A DNA stretch of 64,000 bases from Gigaspora rosea (taxonomy: Eukaryota; Glomeromycota; Glomeromycetes; Diversisporales; Gigasporaceae), in the NCBI GenBank assembly GCA_003550325.1, contig QKWP01000111.1, positions 53,309 through 117,308 on the forward strand, in the 5' to 3' direction. A program made the translations under genes and the position numbers. The notes under the pieces are model-generated. The model saw nothing but the letters and a program-made list of their open reading frames with translations. It was not told where the DNA came from and made no database searches. Shown here piece after piece: positions 23,581 to 35,615 of the stretch (position 1 is its first letter; every line of letters begins with the position of its first letter).

Positions 23581-24284
23581 TTCATTTCGTTAAATTCATT
23601 AAATCAGATAGTAGCTAATAATGTAAATATAACTATTAAAAAGCGATTATTTTGACAGCTTACTTAATAATAAAATCAAATTGTTTGTTAATTATTTAAA
23701 TATTGTTTTCATCTCTATTTGTAACCAACAATTTATTTTTAAAGTATAAAGATCGATATTTAAGGACAGCTGCATGTGCGTAGAAAGTTTTAGTGTTTGT
23801 AGTTTCTCCAATATTAAGAATTACATTAATATCTTCTTTGTCGTTAAGAGGTTCAAGATAATTATTAGAAAGATTTTAAAAAAATTTACTTCTATTTTAT
23901 GCAAATTAAGATCAAGAGGATTTTATTGCACAGTGGTGCAAACTTCTAAATTGGATAATTCATTAAAGTCTTACAAACTTTAAAATGCATACGTCATTTT
24001 TGTGATAAGCTTGTGCAACCGAAACATGAACAAGTTTATTAAGCAAATTTGAAGTTCATTGTCGAAGTAGACCTAAATATTTGTCGATACGGAAATTCTA
24101 TGGAAAATCCATTCAAGAATTTGACAGGGCTTAGGGTCGATTTTCCGGTCACGTGAATTTCCGAAATCAATAGTTTTTCGAGCAAAAACATTAATTTACG
24201 TATTAGAGTTTGTGTATGTGTTGTGGTTATAAAGGGCAATTTTAATTTGCTTATTTATATCGGAAATTCATGTGAGCAGAAAAT
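23581..24284. other. No gene recognised
   Basis: AT-rich. A short frame at 23774-23983 lacks any domain. No repeat structure was seen. Confidence 0.4.
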
Positions 24285-25040
24285 CTAACCTGCATCCTAG
24301 ATTATGATCCGGTTAATGCCAAATTATGCATCCGGTAAATTGCAAATTATGCGAATTATGCGGGTTCCAGAATTAGGGCTAAAAATTATGAAAACTATTT
24401 AATTTTGATACATACAAAAATTATCACGTAACTTTATGGTATATAGCAGTTATACATGACTATTATAAATCGGGTAAAATTCACAGCTCAAATTTATTTC
24501 AAATCATGCGATATAACTTTAATAAGTACTGTTTCATTACAGCATTCTAAGTTAGAATTAATGAAACGATATTCATTAAAATCATATCGCATGATCAGAA
24601 CTAAATTTATGAACTTTACCACTCTATTATGCCAACACAATAAAAGTTTAGTTTGTATTTATTAATCGTTAACTTCGACAACTGTTGCTACATTCGAAGC
24701 TAAAAGTACGCAGGACGGCTTGTCCAGCATCATTTCATGACTAAAATAAATGAAATTTTGGTTTCAGAAAATAGCGTTATATAAAATTACTAAATTACAA
24801 CCATACTCGGAGTTAAGCCAGTGTTGATAATTTTGGCCGACTTGATAATTCCGGCGGTAATGCTCTGTATAACTACATTCGCATAACATAAATGATGCCT
24901 GTTGGTCAATAGAGTGACTAAATTATTCGCAGATTATGCGAGTTTCTTGAAATTATGCAAAACCATATTTTATGTACTATAAGGTGAATTATGCGGAGAT
25001 TATGCGGGATAATAATCCTGGACATCCTAATCCTGGTGTT
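24285..25040. mobile_element. Probable degenerate MITE with ATTATGCG subterminal motifs
   Basis: AAATTATGCGAATTATGCGGG-like motifs cluster near the left end (24320-24365) and again near the right end (24925-25010). A weak inverted match joins GCATCCTAGATTATGATCC (24292) and GGATTATTATCC-type sequence near 25010. An internal hairpin (ATCATGCGATATAAC against ATCGCATGATCAG) lies at 24502-24600. Boundaries and superfamily are not fixed. Confidence 0.45.
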
Positions 25041-25182
25041 GTTATTCAAGATGGTTCAATCGTCTTATATCTTAAGCCATTTTACAAGCAAATATATTGC
25101 GTAATTAATACCAATATGACTTGTGGCTTGTCTGCATTGATTTTTTGATCTGAATACGTCTTTTGAATACATAGCATAGTAT

Positions 25183-26664
25183 AGCATAGCGGGCTTTTAT
25201 TTTAATTGGATAATGTTTGTAGATCATTTCGTGATTTTTACAATATCTGATTGGTTAATAAATTTATATTAAGAACGAGCCGAAGTAAAATATTTTGCAA
25301 GATATTAATTAAATGAAGATACATTTATTTAAATTTAAAAATACAATAATTTATTACAGTACTGTACTTGGATCTAATGTAACTATTCTTATTTTAACAA
25401 ATGCTTTTGTAAAATGTTAGATTCGCATACATAAAAAGTTACAAATTAGTTAATTTGACCTATTATCAATAATCAAGAAAAAAATAAACATAAGTTTAAA
25501 ATAGCACTAAAAGATCTTTTGACATAAATTTTGATACGTGTTGACGATAAATCCTTAAAACTAAATCGCTTGCCAATAATAAATAATCTATAGATTGAAT
25601 AATAATTAAATTAATATAAATAAATTAAAATAATTGTCGCGGCTGAAGCTGGAAATGGCTGAAGCTGGAAATTAGAGGTCTTGATTTAAAACTATAAGCC
25701 CTGCTAAAATCCAATTATACTCTTTTATTATAAACCCTAACCCTAAATTCTAATCTAACTATAAAAAAAATCGTGCAAAAATACATTGCAAAATTTTTTG
25801 TAAATTTCATATTAAAATATTTAAAATTTCCAGCTTTAGCCATTTCCAGCTTCAGCCACAACAATAATTAATCAACTACAATAAGTAAAAACACACGAAA
25901 CTCGAACTTATCTTTTAATATTCGACACCTTTTGAAAATTTTCATCAATTTTATGATCTTAAAAATCATCTAACAACTATTATCTAAGCATATTAATAAT
26001 CTTGTGAAGACTCGCTAGAGATCTAAATACAAAAAAAAAAAAACATTAATAACTTTTTCTTTAGAAATTCTTTCATAGTCTAAATGATTAAATTGAAAAA
26101 TATGCCTCTATAGCTAGCCCTCATGATTATTCCTCTGTTTTTGTGATGATAAAGCCCACTATACTCTATACGCTATGTTTAATATCCAAGCTCGATGCTT
26201 CTTTTATATATTAACGCCCATTTCATATTTACAATACTCCTCCACATTTCGACATTCACTTTTCTCAGTGCACAAGATCTTAGGCTGACATACTAAAAGT
26301 AAAAGCAAAGAAATAAACATTGTTGCTTAATATTTACTAATTAAACAATCCATACCTTCGTCTACTACCAAAAAATAAGGTCTTTATTTGAGTTCCTCTT
26401 GCTTGTCTAACAAGTACAGAATTTCAACATGTTTGTTAACATACACCCTATTCAAGGTGAAATAAGTTGCTTCTCATTTAACTTCTGAATTACTTCGGGA
26501 TTACTAAATAAAGTAAGATGTGAACTTTCTAATTTTTTTGTCTCACACTTTAGAAATTCGTATTCGTGGCTCCGAATTCAATCTTGTGCAGTTACTTTAA
26601 TAAGACTTTTTTATGATAAGATGATCTTCAAAAATCAGCCAATCATAATAAAGCCCGCTATGCT
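25183..26664. mobile_element. ~1.5-kb element with AGCATAGCGGGCTTT inverted ends
   Basis: AGCATAGCGGGCTTTTATT at 25183 is matched by AATAAAGCCCGCTATGCT ending at 26664, and both sides carry CATAGTAT-like sequence. A related internal block (AAAGCCCACTATACT, 26151) suggests decay or partial duplication. No transposase frame; a second MITE is nested at 25635-25862. Confidence 0.6.
25635..25862. mobile_element. Nested MITE (GGCTGAAGCTGGAAAT), copy 1
   Basis: Left end GTCGCGGCTGAAGCTGGAAA, with the motif GGCTGAAGCTGGAAAT doubled; the right end is its inverse (AGCCATTTCCAGCTTCAGCC). The centre has AACCCTAACCCTAAAT, a telomere-like stretch. A diverged second copy is at 35944-36135. Confidence 0.75.
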
Positions 26665-27365
26665 GCATAGTATAAATTTTTTTATATACAAATTTATTGT
26701 TCATTTTGTTTCTTGTTTTTTAATAATTTTTGTTACATAAAGCTGATTTTTATATAAGCTGGGATTTTTACAATTACAAATAATGTCACATGAATTTAAA
26801 TGTGATATTTGTGATATCCAAAAATAGCTTAACAAACAAAATTATAAAGTCATGAGAATCTTGGTCTAAACATAAACAAACCTTTTTGTATTACCGTTGC
26901 CATTACTACGCATGTATGTACTAGTTAAAGTTGTTGTATTTTGTTTCTTAAAAAACATTTTTGGTTCTTTGAAACTAGGACCTTCCGAACATAAATACAA
27001 ATTTTCAAACAATAATACTAAGGATGAAGTGGTAGCTTTGTAAATGTAAACGATACTTTTAATTAAATAAATTTTTAAAGATTGTATTCGAAAATATCAC
27101 CAAAAGTTTAAAAAATATATTAGATTGACATCGACAGAAAAATTTTACTGTCATGTGACTAGAGATGGTAAAAATGCACATTTTATAATAAAATACGCAT
27201 GAATGCACATTAATGCGCATGATACCGCATGATAAAAAAAATTTTTTCATAATATCTAAATAAAGATACTACATATTGATTCTTAATCAGATTTTGCCTA
27301 TATATATAAATTTTTACAAATTTGTTAATTGTAAACTTCATCGTTTCTTATACCTTATATAAATT

Positions 27366-27394
27366 GACACCTGACCCGTGGCTCTGCCACGGAA
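27366..27394. other. GC-rich perfect hairpin
   Basis: CCGTGGCTCTGCCACGG within otherwise AT-rich sequence forms a 7-bp stem with a 3-base loop. Function unknown. Confidence 0.4.
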
Positions 27395-27916
27395 GCCTTG
27401 TATAAAACTTTAGAATCTTAGTTAAAATCTGTAAATTCGCATTATATAATATTCATAAATATGCTCAGTTAGTTTGCATTGAATCGTCACAAAAAACTTC
27501 TGTTACTGAACATACTATTCTATAACTACAGTATATGGTTAAAAGTGAGTTTATTAGCATTAAAATTTTGTTATTATATAAAATACTGCTACAGAATTCA
27601 CACTCTATTTCAGTATGGTTGTGCCAGTGTTTATTAGAATTATTGTGATTTTTTCATAAGATTTATAAAAAATTCTATTACAAAATTTGTTCGCTATACC
27701 AGTAATTGAAATATATAGTGGGTTAGTTTGAAACAGTATAAGCTAACTATAAAAAGTTTGTTATAAAGCTCGTTACTCCAATAACAAATAGTATGCAGCT
27801 TGGTTTTATTGGTGAATGCCAATTTTTAAAATAAGTGTTGCAAAGAGAAATTTTTATATTGCTATATTAGTTTTAGCTCATTGATCACCTTTTGAACATA
27901 ACCGTGATTTATTGGT

Positions 27917-28262
27917 TGGTAGATCGACTAAAACTACGAGTCACTGAGAAAATTAGTTGATTATCAGATAATCTGGGCGGAACAAATTCTGACCAAAAAT
28001 TCCAGAAATCAATCATTAAATATTTGATTGAATACAACTTTTTTTTGATATTCGCTAATATATTCACTATTTTTTTTATTAATCATATGTTTTATTTGAT
28101 TGACTAAAACTACGATTCACTGAGAAAATTAGTTGATTATCAGATAATTGGGGCAGCAAAAATTCTGACCAAACATTCCAGTAATTATTTGGTTGAATGC
28201 AACTTTTTATGATATTCGCTAATATATTCACTATTTTTTTATTACTCATATGTTTTATATAG
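27917..28262. repeat. ~172-bp tandem duplication
   Basis: Two adjacent, slightly diverged copies with GACTAAAACTACGA.TCACTG, TTGATTATCAGATAAT, TTCTGACCAAA and GATATTCGCTAATATATTCA. Non-coding; within the 27160-29340 element. Confidence 0.85.
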
Positions 28263-29340
28263 CGGATCATTTGTCGTGTTCTTGTACTTGTTCTTGCACT
28301 TGCACTTACGGTATTCTTGAACTTGAGAACATATACCAAAAGTTTTCAAATTCGTGAATTTTTTTTAGCCCAAAATAGTTTGTAAATATTAGGCAATCAA
28401 GCAACAAAAGTAAATTTGAAAAATTCACGTTCACGATTTTGTGTTGTTTAAAGGCGTTAATAAGGGCATTAAAAAAATGATTTATAATAATTATTCGACC
28501 ATGATAATAGTCATAATTATCTTATGTATTTCTGTTAGTTTTTCTGCATTTAGATTACATTTTTCGGATACGACCAATCAAAAATGTTAAAGCAAACAGA
28601 CCCAGAATTGAAGTATATAGATATATTAGAATGTTAATTATACTTATTTTATATTTAATTTTTCTATATAAAAGTTTGATGTGATAAAATGCGCATGATT
28701 CTAAGCATGCGCATTAATGCGCATTCATGCTGTCGAAGGCGGAAATCCGGGCCGACTTCACGGGACAGACAACCACCAACACCAAAAACAACAACAACAC
28801 CCAACCTCACGATATACTCGATGAGTAGAGGCGGTAGGATTTGGCAAGGCAAGGCTAATCGGGTATAAAGTGGGTTTAAATCAACGAACTTATCAAGCAC
28901 TGTTCACTGGAGCGCTAGAGCGCTGCTTTATTAAAGGGCGAAAACAAGCCCAATTTATAACAATTTTTACATGCGGGGGTAGAAAAAGAACAAAATCGAA
29001 CTTTTTTAAACTAAGCCCGTCACGTAATTTCAAAGCCTTTTTGCGATTTTAATCGCTTTTCTCTTATCGCGACTTAGCCTCTCTTTTGTTTTGATTTATT
29101 TTTATTTTTAATTTTTTTTTATTTGTTTTTTTTAGGGCTTTTGTTCTTCTCTTCTTCTACGGGCTTGGGGCTTCTCTTCGGGGGCTTGGCTTGATCTGCA
29201 TTCTTCCATTACGTTGGTTCGGGACTTAGTCATGTTTTTGGGTCTCGTGACGGCGAACTTGCTGCGGCAAGTTTCGACGGCTTTACCGCTAACAATGCGC
29301 ATGATTGAGAAATCATGCGCATGCATGAAACCTATCTCTA

Positions 29341-30160
29341 CACGTAACACCATTTGAAATTCTTTAAGTTCAAGGCTATGACATATTTTAGGGTTAGAAT
29401 CTATTCAAATAGCAGAATCGTTCAAGGAAAGCTTTTAGTTTAGTAGTTAATGCGCAAAAAGTAGAATTTCACATTACACTAAGTCGCCAATCATCACGTG
29501 TAGTAAAAATTATATACAGTAGTAATTTTTATTCACGTGTAGATCTACGTCTTATGTTATGAATGTTTTTGTTGCACTAAAGTATAAATAAAGAACTGAT
29601 TACATCATTTTTGACGCACTTAAGATTAATCAAAACAATATTGACTTCGTTTTACACTTCACACCTTTCTCATTTCATGTTTTAAAGTTTGTACTTTGCA
29701 CCTCTCAAATTTTAGCTTTAAATTTTATCATAACTTGAGAATTTTTTTACTCCAAGAAATACACTTGAAATAGCAGATATAAGGTAATGATATATTACTA
29801 CTAGATAGTTGTTAAATTGTATATATTTGTTTTGCAGCCCGGTGCTATCTGAAAAAATTTGAAAGCACACCGGTACCGTAACTTGTGAAGTTGCTGGTTA
29901 GGTAAGTGAACGTTCATTTTTTCTTATAGCCCTGGTGGTGATAACATTGATTTTTATCTGGGTCAGTGCACACTGACTGGTTATAGTATTCCTTAATATA
30001 GTTGGATGGGCAAGACCTGATAATAATCTTTGTTGCAAAATGTGATATATAAAATTGTGCAACTGGAAGCTCTTCGTGGCCACAATTCTTGTGAACTTCC
30101 TTGTTCAATTTTTTGATAATGCAATTATTCATTTTTATTTATTTAATTTTTTAGAAAAAT
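29341..30160. other. No gene established
   Basis: A stretch at 29839-29907 is bounded by TTTGCAG and GTAAGTG, like an internal exon, but all frames have stops. A 72-codon minus-strand frame at 29914-30132 (GHEELPVAQFYISHF, SVCTDPDKNQCYHHQ) is cysteine- and histidine-containing but unrecognised. Either may belong to the broken gene that follows. Confidence 0.3.
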
Positions 30161-30162
30161 AG

Positions 30163-30955
30163 GTCACGTACTTCGCAATTGAATTTTTTGCAAGTTACAC
30201 ATTATTGGCAACTCTAACTGATGTAAATTATACTCCATCAAGGTATAGAGCGGTGGAATCAGTGTAGAAAATTAGTGTTCTCAGAGTTCTCATGAGAACA
30301 CTGTTATAAATTTGTGAACAGTAAAATTTTTTTACTGTTCACTATTAAAAAATTTTTTGAGAACAGTAAAATAATAATATTGTTCTCATAATAATTAGTT
30401 ATATAATTTTATGGCAAAACCAAAAGTTGATAAAAATTCTTATTTAGTTTTGATAAAAGAGATTTCAATTTGCTATAATAGCAACAATAACAACTACTTA
30501 TATTGATTCTCATAATAATTAGCTATATAATTTTATGGCAAAACCAAAAATTGATAAAAATTCTTATTTAGTTTTGATAATAGGGATTTCAATTTGCTAT
30601 AATAGCAACAATAACAACTACTTATATTGGTTTTTTTTTCTTTTTTTTTTTTTTTTTTTTTTAGTGAGAACACTAATCAATTGGTTGAGAACACTTGTAA
30701 CTAATATACTGTTCTTATGAGAACAGTGTTTGAGTCCGAAATTTCCAACACTGGGTGGAATGGGCGAAGAGGTATCAAAAGTTTAACTATGAAGGTTATT
30801 TTTTTAATTATTAAATAAATTATTTTGCCATATTTGGTCTGTAGGATTTTTTGATTTTTATGTCAATGGAAGAAGTTGACTCGTGAGGAAAATCGTTTGA
30901 ATCGATGGCGCACATGCGATATTCCGTTAAAACAATGGGCAACTCTTGAATTCAG
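30163..30955 (+). pseudogene. Unidentified host gene, exon broken by a MITE
   Basis: From a putative acceptor at 30162 the frame reads VTYFAIEFFASYTLLATL, TDVNYTPSRYRAVE, is cut by the MITE (30260-30753), and resumes WAKRYQKFNYE to a GT donor at 30795. The next exon (30845-30955) continues G-FFDFYVNGR and then, after a one-base shift, KKLTREENRLNRWRTCDI and PLKQWATLEF to a GT donor at 30956. The ungapped reading across the removed MITE and phase agreement at the intron support a real gene. I do not recognise the protein. Confidence 0.6.
30260..30753. mobile_element. hAT-type MITE with perfect 8-bp duplication GGTGGAAT
   Basis: Ends CAGTGTAGAAAATT and its inverse AATTTCCAACACTG; GGTGGAAT at 30252-30259 and 30754-30761. 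GAGAACA/TGTTCTC motifs lie inside both ends. The middle holds two ~118-bp tandem copies (about 30388-30505 and 30506-30626, with TTTTATGGCAAAACCAAAA), then a poly-T run. Its position inside an open exon confirms the boundaries. Confidence 0.93.
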
Positions 30956-31910
30956 GTATTACTCAAAAAATGTAAAGAATTTAAAAAACAAGCTTCTGGT
31001 ACGTGCTCTTTTGGGGTGGCTTTAAAATTGGTAACATTAAGTGTGATGGGTTTGTTAATGTGAAGTTCTGTTTACAAGATAATAATATGTAACTTTGGAG
31101 CATTATTGTAATAGATTCAAAATATGAAATACGAAATAAATTGCAAATTAGGAATAAATAATGAATATGTTAGGTGTCAACAAATATATGTACCGGTAGA
31201 TGAAATTAAAAAATTTTATATTTGTAATCGCATTAAATCACAAAGAAATCATGTATGGCATCACTGAAATGCACGCAGAAAATCATCAGTACTGGACGTA
31301 ATACAGAGAAACCTACTAAGTACACACTCTAAATCTCTAAATGCATTCTAAAATTTTTAACCTGAATATATACAGCTCTAGATCTCTATAAATACACATT
31401 CTAAAAGTTTAATACCTATAGAGAGGTCTAACTGTATTACCACTAAAACATATCGTAAATGACCGTATACAGATCTGGTATGTTAAATTTCGAGTATAAT
31501 GCGTGGTCGAGTTTATATCTAATTACGTAAAAATTTGAAATGCACACACTACGTGTTTATAAGCAATTTAGGTTTTTGAAAAGAACTGCATTTAATTAAA
31601 GATCTTATGGAGTGTTTTATACGGCCATTATTGTATGCACAGAATTTCATAAACGAATATATAAATAAAGATTATATAATATTATACTAGTTTCATAATA
31701 ATTATATTTTCCTGATGACCATTTCTATTTACGTACTGACATCACATATTTGATATATATACTCACAACTAATAAAGCATTGATTATCAATCTATCTCTT
31801 TCCTTAAATAGCTTTTACTAAGCCCCCCTTTAAACTTAATTAGACATTCATATCTTAAACATTTACATGTGATGATGATCCGCGACTACGTCATGCATCA
31901 GGTTAAAATT

Positions 31911-32094
31911 ATTATAATACGACAGGGTGAAACCTGAGTTGTGAAATAGTGAAACCTACTATGATCATCACGTGAGGGTGAAATCCGCTTTTCTATAATA
32001 AAAAACATAATAAAACGCGGATTTCACCCTAACCCGATCTACAAAGCGGATTTCACTATTTCGCAACTCAGGTTTCACCCTGTTCTATTATAAT
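31911..32094. mobile_element. 184-bp palindromic MITE (CAGGGTGAAACC)
   Basis: ATTATAATACGACAGGGTGA at the left is matched by TCACCCTGTTCTATTATAAT at the right, and the arms pair over most of their length (GAAATAGTGAAA, GGGTGAAATCCGC). The central loop is AT-rich. It forms a long hairpin; the target duplication is unclear. Confidence 0.75.
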
Positions 32095-32163
32095 AATCAT
32101 CGGTTCCACAGTCGTAAAATTGTTTTCATTTGCGTTTGTGAAAATAATTTCTCTCATCAATTT

Positions 32164-32954
32164 ATGAGCATATTAATAATGAGTTCAATGTACTCTCCCC
32201 AAAAGAAAAATCAGAGCTATGGGAAATGCATAATATGTGAGAAATATAACACATCACCAGCTTGGTGCCAATCATGTGATCCTCAAATAGCATCACAAGG
32301 GTGGATAAGTAATGATATAAATTTCGACAGTTATATTAAAGGTTTTCAACTTGCGGCTACAAAATATGAAGATGTTATTGAATGGATTCCTATTCATAAA
32401 TTAAGATACATACAATCTCNTGGTGCCAATCATGTGATCCTCAAATAGCATCACAAGGGTGGATAAGTAATGATATAAATTTCGACAGTTATATTAAAGG
32501 TTTTCAATTTGCGGCTACAAAATATGAAGATGTTATTGTATGGATTCCTATTCATAAATTAAGACACATACAATCTAGTTTAGCAGTATGAGTAGATGGT
32601 ATACGGTTGGTTTTTCAGGATGATGGAAATTTCGTACAATCACGTTCACCACCATATAGGGTTGCACTTGGAGAATTTCCCGGCTCACAAAAGAATTCGT
32701 TTAATTTTTTAGCAGATGTAAGTTTAAGTTACTGTAGTGGTTTAATATGTGACCTTACTAATATATTATATGCATTCTATCTCATTTATTCTAAGGTTAA
32801 AAAATACATTAATTCAAATAATGATAAATTACTTGGATTTACTTACGAATCCAAGAAAGGATATATTGCAGTATTTGATGAGTTTTGTTATAAAAGAATT
32901 TCTGATAATGGTAATGGTCAATGCAAACAATGTAATAAATACAATTCTTCTTAG
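32164..32954 (+). pseudogene. Kinase leader / N-lobe-like module
   Basis: Reads CIICEKYNTSPAWCQSCD, ASQGWISNDINFDSYI, KYEDVIEWIPIHKLRYIQS, the Cys-rich leader and first N-lobe strand of the kinase family here. After a single N the segment repeats, then continues WVDGIRLVFQDDGNFVQSRS-like sequence to NFLADV and a GT donor near 32718. After an intron it reads KKYINSNNDKLLGF and FDEFCYKRISDNG, then a second CKQCNKYNSS leader, where another element begins. No catalytic loop. Same module as the minus-strand array at 57.5-63.9 kb. Confidence 0.75.
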
Positions 32955-33095
32955 TGAATGGTGCCGTAAATAGTTAATTACGACAATTATGGTTACGACA
33001 TATATTTTTACACCGACTTTTTAAAACCTTAATTGTAGTAATTATTACGACATGTAATTATAATTACTACATAGGGGTCTGTTCAATTATACATA

Positions 33096-33428
33096 GGAAC
33101 CGCATAAAAATTCCGCAAACTCGTGATTTTGAACCAATCATGGCACAGGATCAAGTGTAACGTGAAAATGAAACAAAACAGCCGCTTTTTCAAAAATCGT
33201 TTATAACGCAAAATTTGGCTTACCAACCACCTGCGTCTTAGCAAAAAAATTTCTTGCAAAATTTTGTTATATATAAGCTCTTGTTAACATCGTCCGAACG
33301 TTCACCTTTACCCTAATATCAATGTTATATCGAAAGTTAACTTTTTAATCGAAAAATGCAATTAAGCGTCGCGACCAATAGCATTTTAGCGAATATCATC
33401 ACGTGTCTGCGGAATTTTATGCGGTTCC
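33096..33428. mobile_element. TA-flanked MITE (GGAACCGCATAAA)
   Basis: Ends GGAACCGCATAAAAATTCCG and its inverse, TA on both sides (33094-33095, 33429-33430). The interior shares GTGTAACGTGAAAATGAAAC and AGCAAAAAAATTTCTTGC with elements at 43294-43793, 52203-52560 and 61552-61846, though the ends differ. Confidence 0.85.
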
Positions 33429-33436
33429 TATAATAG

Positions 33437-33555
33437 CGCAGAAACAACGGACAGTTCTTAGGGACAGTTCAGTGGCCAGAATTAGTATTGGGTTAGGGTC
33501 ATAGTGGGGTTAGGGTTATAGGATTTAGTTAATTAAAGAACTGTCCGTAGATCCG
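33437..33555. mobile_element. 119-bp MITE with perfect 9-bp duplication (Mutator-like)
   Basis: CTATAATAG stands at 33428-33436 and 33556-33564. The ends are CGCAGAAACAACGGACAG and CTGTCCGTAGATCCG, followed inside by TTCTTAGGGACAGTTCA. A 9-bp duplication suits Mutator-like elements (inference). A related element is at 43301-43433. The middle has GGGTTAGGG motifs. Confidence 0.75.
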
Positions 33556-33805
33556 CTATAATAGATAAAACTTCACGTGACCTTTACGAATGGTGATTGG
33601 CTAGTTATAGTCTAATAATTATTACATATCGTATTATTACGACATGTAGTAATAATTACGACATGTCATAATTATTCGTAATTATTACGAATGTAATAAT
33701 GTAATGTAGTAATAATTACGACATGTCGTAATTATAATTACAATTACGACTTTCGTAATAAATAATTATTACATTACGACAAATTGCATTTTGAATTACG
33801 GCACC

Positions 33806-35085
33806 AATCATTAACATACTGTGATTTGCAATTGGTTATTAGTATTTAATTAATAATATTGATTATATTTACGTTGTTATGATTTAATAGCATTCATACT
33901 AGCGCTTGAAAAACAATATTAAAAGCTGATCTTTGAAAATATCTAAAAAAAAAGAACAATAGTATGTTACAATTTAATATATAATATTTGAAATATTTAT
34001 TAAAAAATTGAAATCTAATTTTTATTTTCAGAAAAATAATCGCATAATAACATGTGTGTGATATATATGTGATATATATATGTACAGTAATAATATTAAC
34101 AGTTATTATATAAACAAGACATTGTGACAACAATAAAATATTTATTTAATAAAAGTTAAATACACTTTATATGAATATATAATAACTAATGCATATTAAT
34201 TGTATAATTATTTAATGCTATTATGTTAAAAATTAAACAAATTTATTTAAATATACTAATTTTATACAAAAATCATATAAATTTATTGTTCAAAAAATTA
34301 TCCAACAAATCGACTCAATTTTGAACATTTTCTTGAACAAAAATTAGACAAAACTAAACTAAAATGAAATAAAAATTGAAAATAACTATTAAACAATTTT
34401 AGAACAATTTTAACATTTATTTGATGAATTTTTTTTTATAGGGATTGGCTTATAAATAAATATCCCAATGTTGTGTGTAAATATATAATAAATTATTAAG
34501 CAATCTAATGATGACTTTTATTAAAAGATTTTTAATAGTGTTTTCAATTGATTCCATTAATGCAATATTAGTGAGTAACTTTTAGTGGTTGGGCTAGTGC
34601 TAAACTCATAATTAGCGAATTAAACCAAAGAGTACCAGTTTTACTCGAATGATTAACTCTTCGAGTTTTACTTTTACTTATTCAAATTATTTCTTTGAAT
34701 TTTGAAAAGCTTGTCAACGAAGTGACAGGGCGGTCATTATTGCGAGATCAGATGACTTTATGACCGATCACGTACAGGTTTTGTTATGTATCCTTTTATG
34801 GTTATTCTTTGATTATTGTCGTGAGATCTTGTAACTTGTTTTTACAGGTAATTTCAGATTTGCATATGATTTTGATATTCACATGGTTATGATTATTGTT
34901 AGATCGACAATGAGGGTAAGGGATAATGACTGTGGCCAAGTATGAACCAGTGATACGGGAAGAGTATTTTAAGGCCAAGAATTTCAGTAAAGAAGGTTAT
35001 CTTTCTTTTCGCTATCGCTCGCCTTGTGAAGGCTGGCTCTATCGCCCTCCCTTATCCACCCGAAGTCAAGCAAGTGAAACTGTTG
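33806..35085. other. No gene recognised
   Basis: Very AT-rich to about 34700. From 34720 the composition becomes more balanced and a frame opens at 34926 (MTVAKYEPVIREEYFKAKNF), running into the minisatellite and stopping at 35138. It has no known domain. Confidence 0.35.
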
Positions 35086-35089
35086 TTAT

Positions 35090-35615
35090 GCCAGGCTCCA
35101 CGGCTGTGCTAGCAATGCAAGGACCTGATGTTTTTTGATATGCCAGGCTCCACGGCTGCGTTAGCAGTGCAAGGACCTGATGTTTTGTATGGTTCCGCGA
35201 CTGAAAGTGGCAGTGCAAGGACCTGTTTTGTACCTGGCTCCACGACTGCAAGTGGCAGTGCAAGGACCAGAGGTAGTTGGATCCACGGCTGCAAGTGGCA
35301 GTGCAAGACCAGTTGTTGTATTTGTCTCCACGGCTGCAAGTAGCAGTGCAAGGACCAGTTGTTGAATTTGGCTCCACGGCTGCAAGTGGCAGTGCAAGGA
35401 CCAGAGGCAGTTGGATCCGCGGCTGCAAGTGGCAGTGCAAGGACTTTGGCTTCACAGCTGCAAGTGGCAGTGCAAGGACAGTTGTTGTATTGGCTCCACG
35501 GCTGCAAGTGGCAGTGCAAGGACCTGTTGTTGGATTTGGCTTCACAGCTGCAAGTGGCGGTGCAAGGACCAGTTGTTGTATTGGCTCCACGGCTGCAAGT
35601 GGCAGTGCAAGGACC
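35090..35615. repeat. GC-rich minisatellite, 12 units of about 43-48 bp
   Basis: Unit: GGCTCCACGGCTGCAAGTGG CAGTGCAAGGACC plus a variable TTGTTGTATT tail. Twelve units can be counted. The first three are the most diverged; later ones are nearly identical apart from tail length. Because the unit has few stops, several frames on both strands stay open across it (for example GPCTATCSRG repeated on the minus strand). Unequal unit lengths shift the frame, which argues against one conserved protein. Strikingly GC-rich for this region. Confidence 0.85.

Larger units (their letters stand above)
27160..29340. mobile_element. ~2.2-kb hAT-type element with ATGCGCAT motifs
   Basis: Ends TAGAGATGG and CCTATCTCTA; flanks CATGTGAC and CACGTAAC match 6 of 8 bases, consistent with an old 8-bp duplication. 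ATGCGCAT and near variants cluster inside both ends (27174-27235, 28689-28730, 29296-29325). The right third (28730-29340) is unusually GC-rich for this window and may be captured DNA, but no domain is recognisable. The TAGAGATGG end is shared with the better-defined MITE at 46641-47461. Confidence 0.6.
32960..33805. mobile_element. ~846-bp element with GGTGCCGTAA ends, carrying two nested MITEs
   Basis: GGTGCCGTAAAT and ATTACGGCACC close the element. Both end regions are full of TTACGAC/ACGACATGT motifs (32975-33070, 33605-33785). It interrupts the kinase leader after NKYNS. Two further elements lie inside at 33096-33428 and 33437-33555. No clear target duplication. Confidence 0.65.

Noticed and set aside
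29914-30132. Cys/His-containing 72-codon minus-strand frame
   Set aside because: Possibly coding, but no metal-binding pattern or family is recognisable and no splice partners were found.
33894-34133. Minus-strand frame of 79 codons
   Set aside because: AT-rich chance frame dominated by I, F and Y with no homology I can recognise.
35090-35615. Possible CRISPR array
   Set aside because: Units are contiguous tandem repeats with short decaying tails, not identical repeats with unique spacers, and the setting is eukaryotic.
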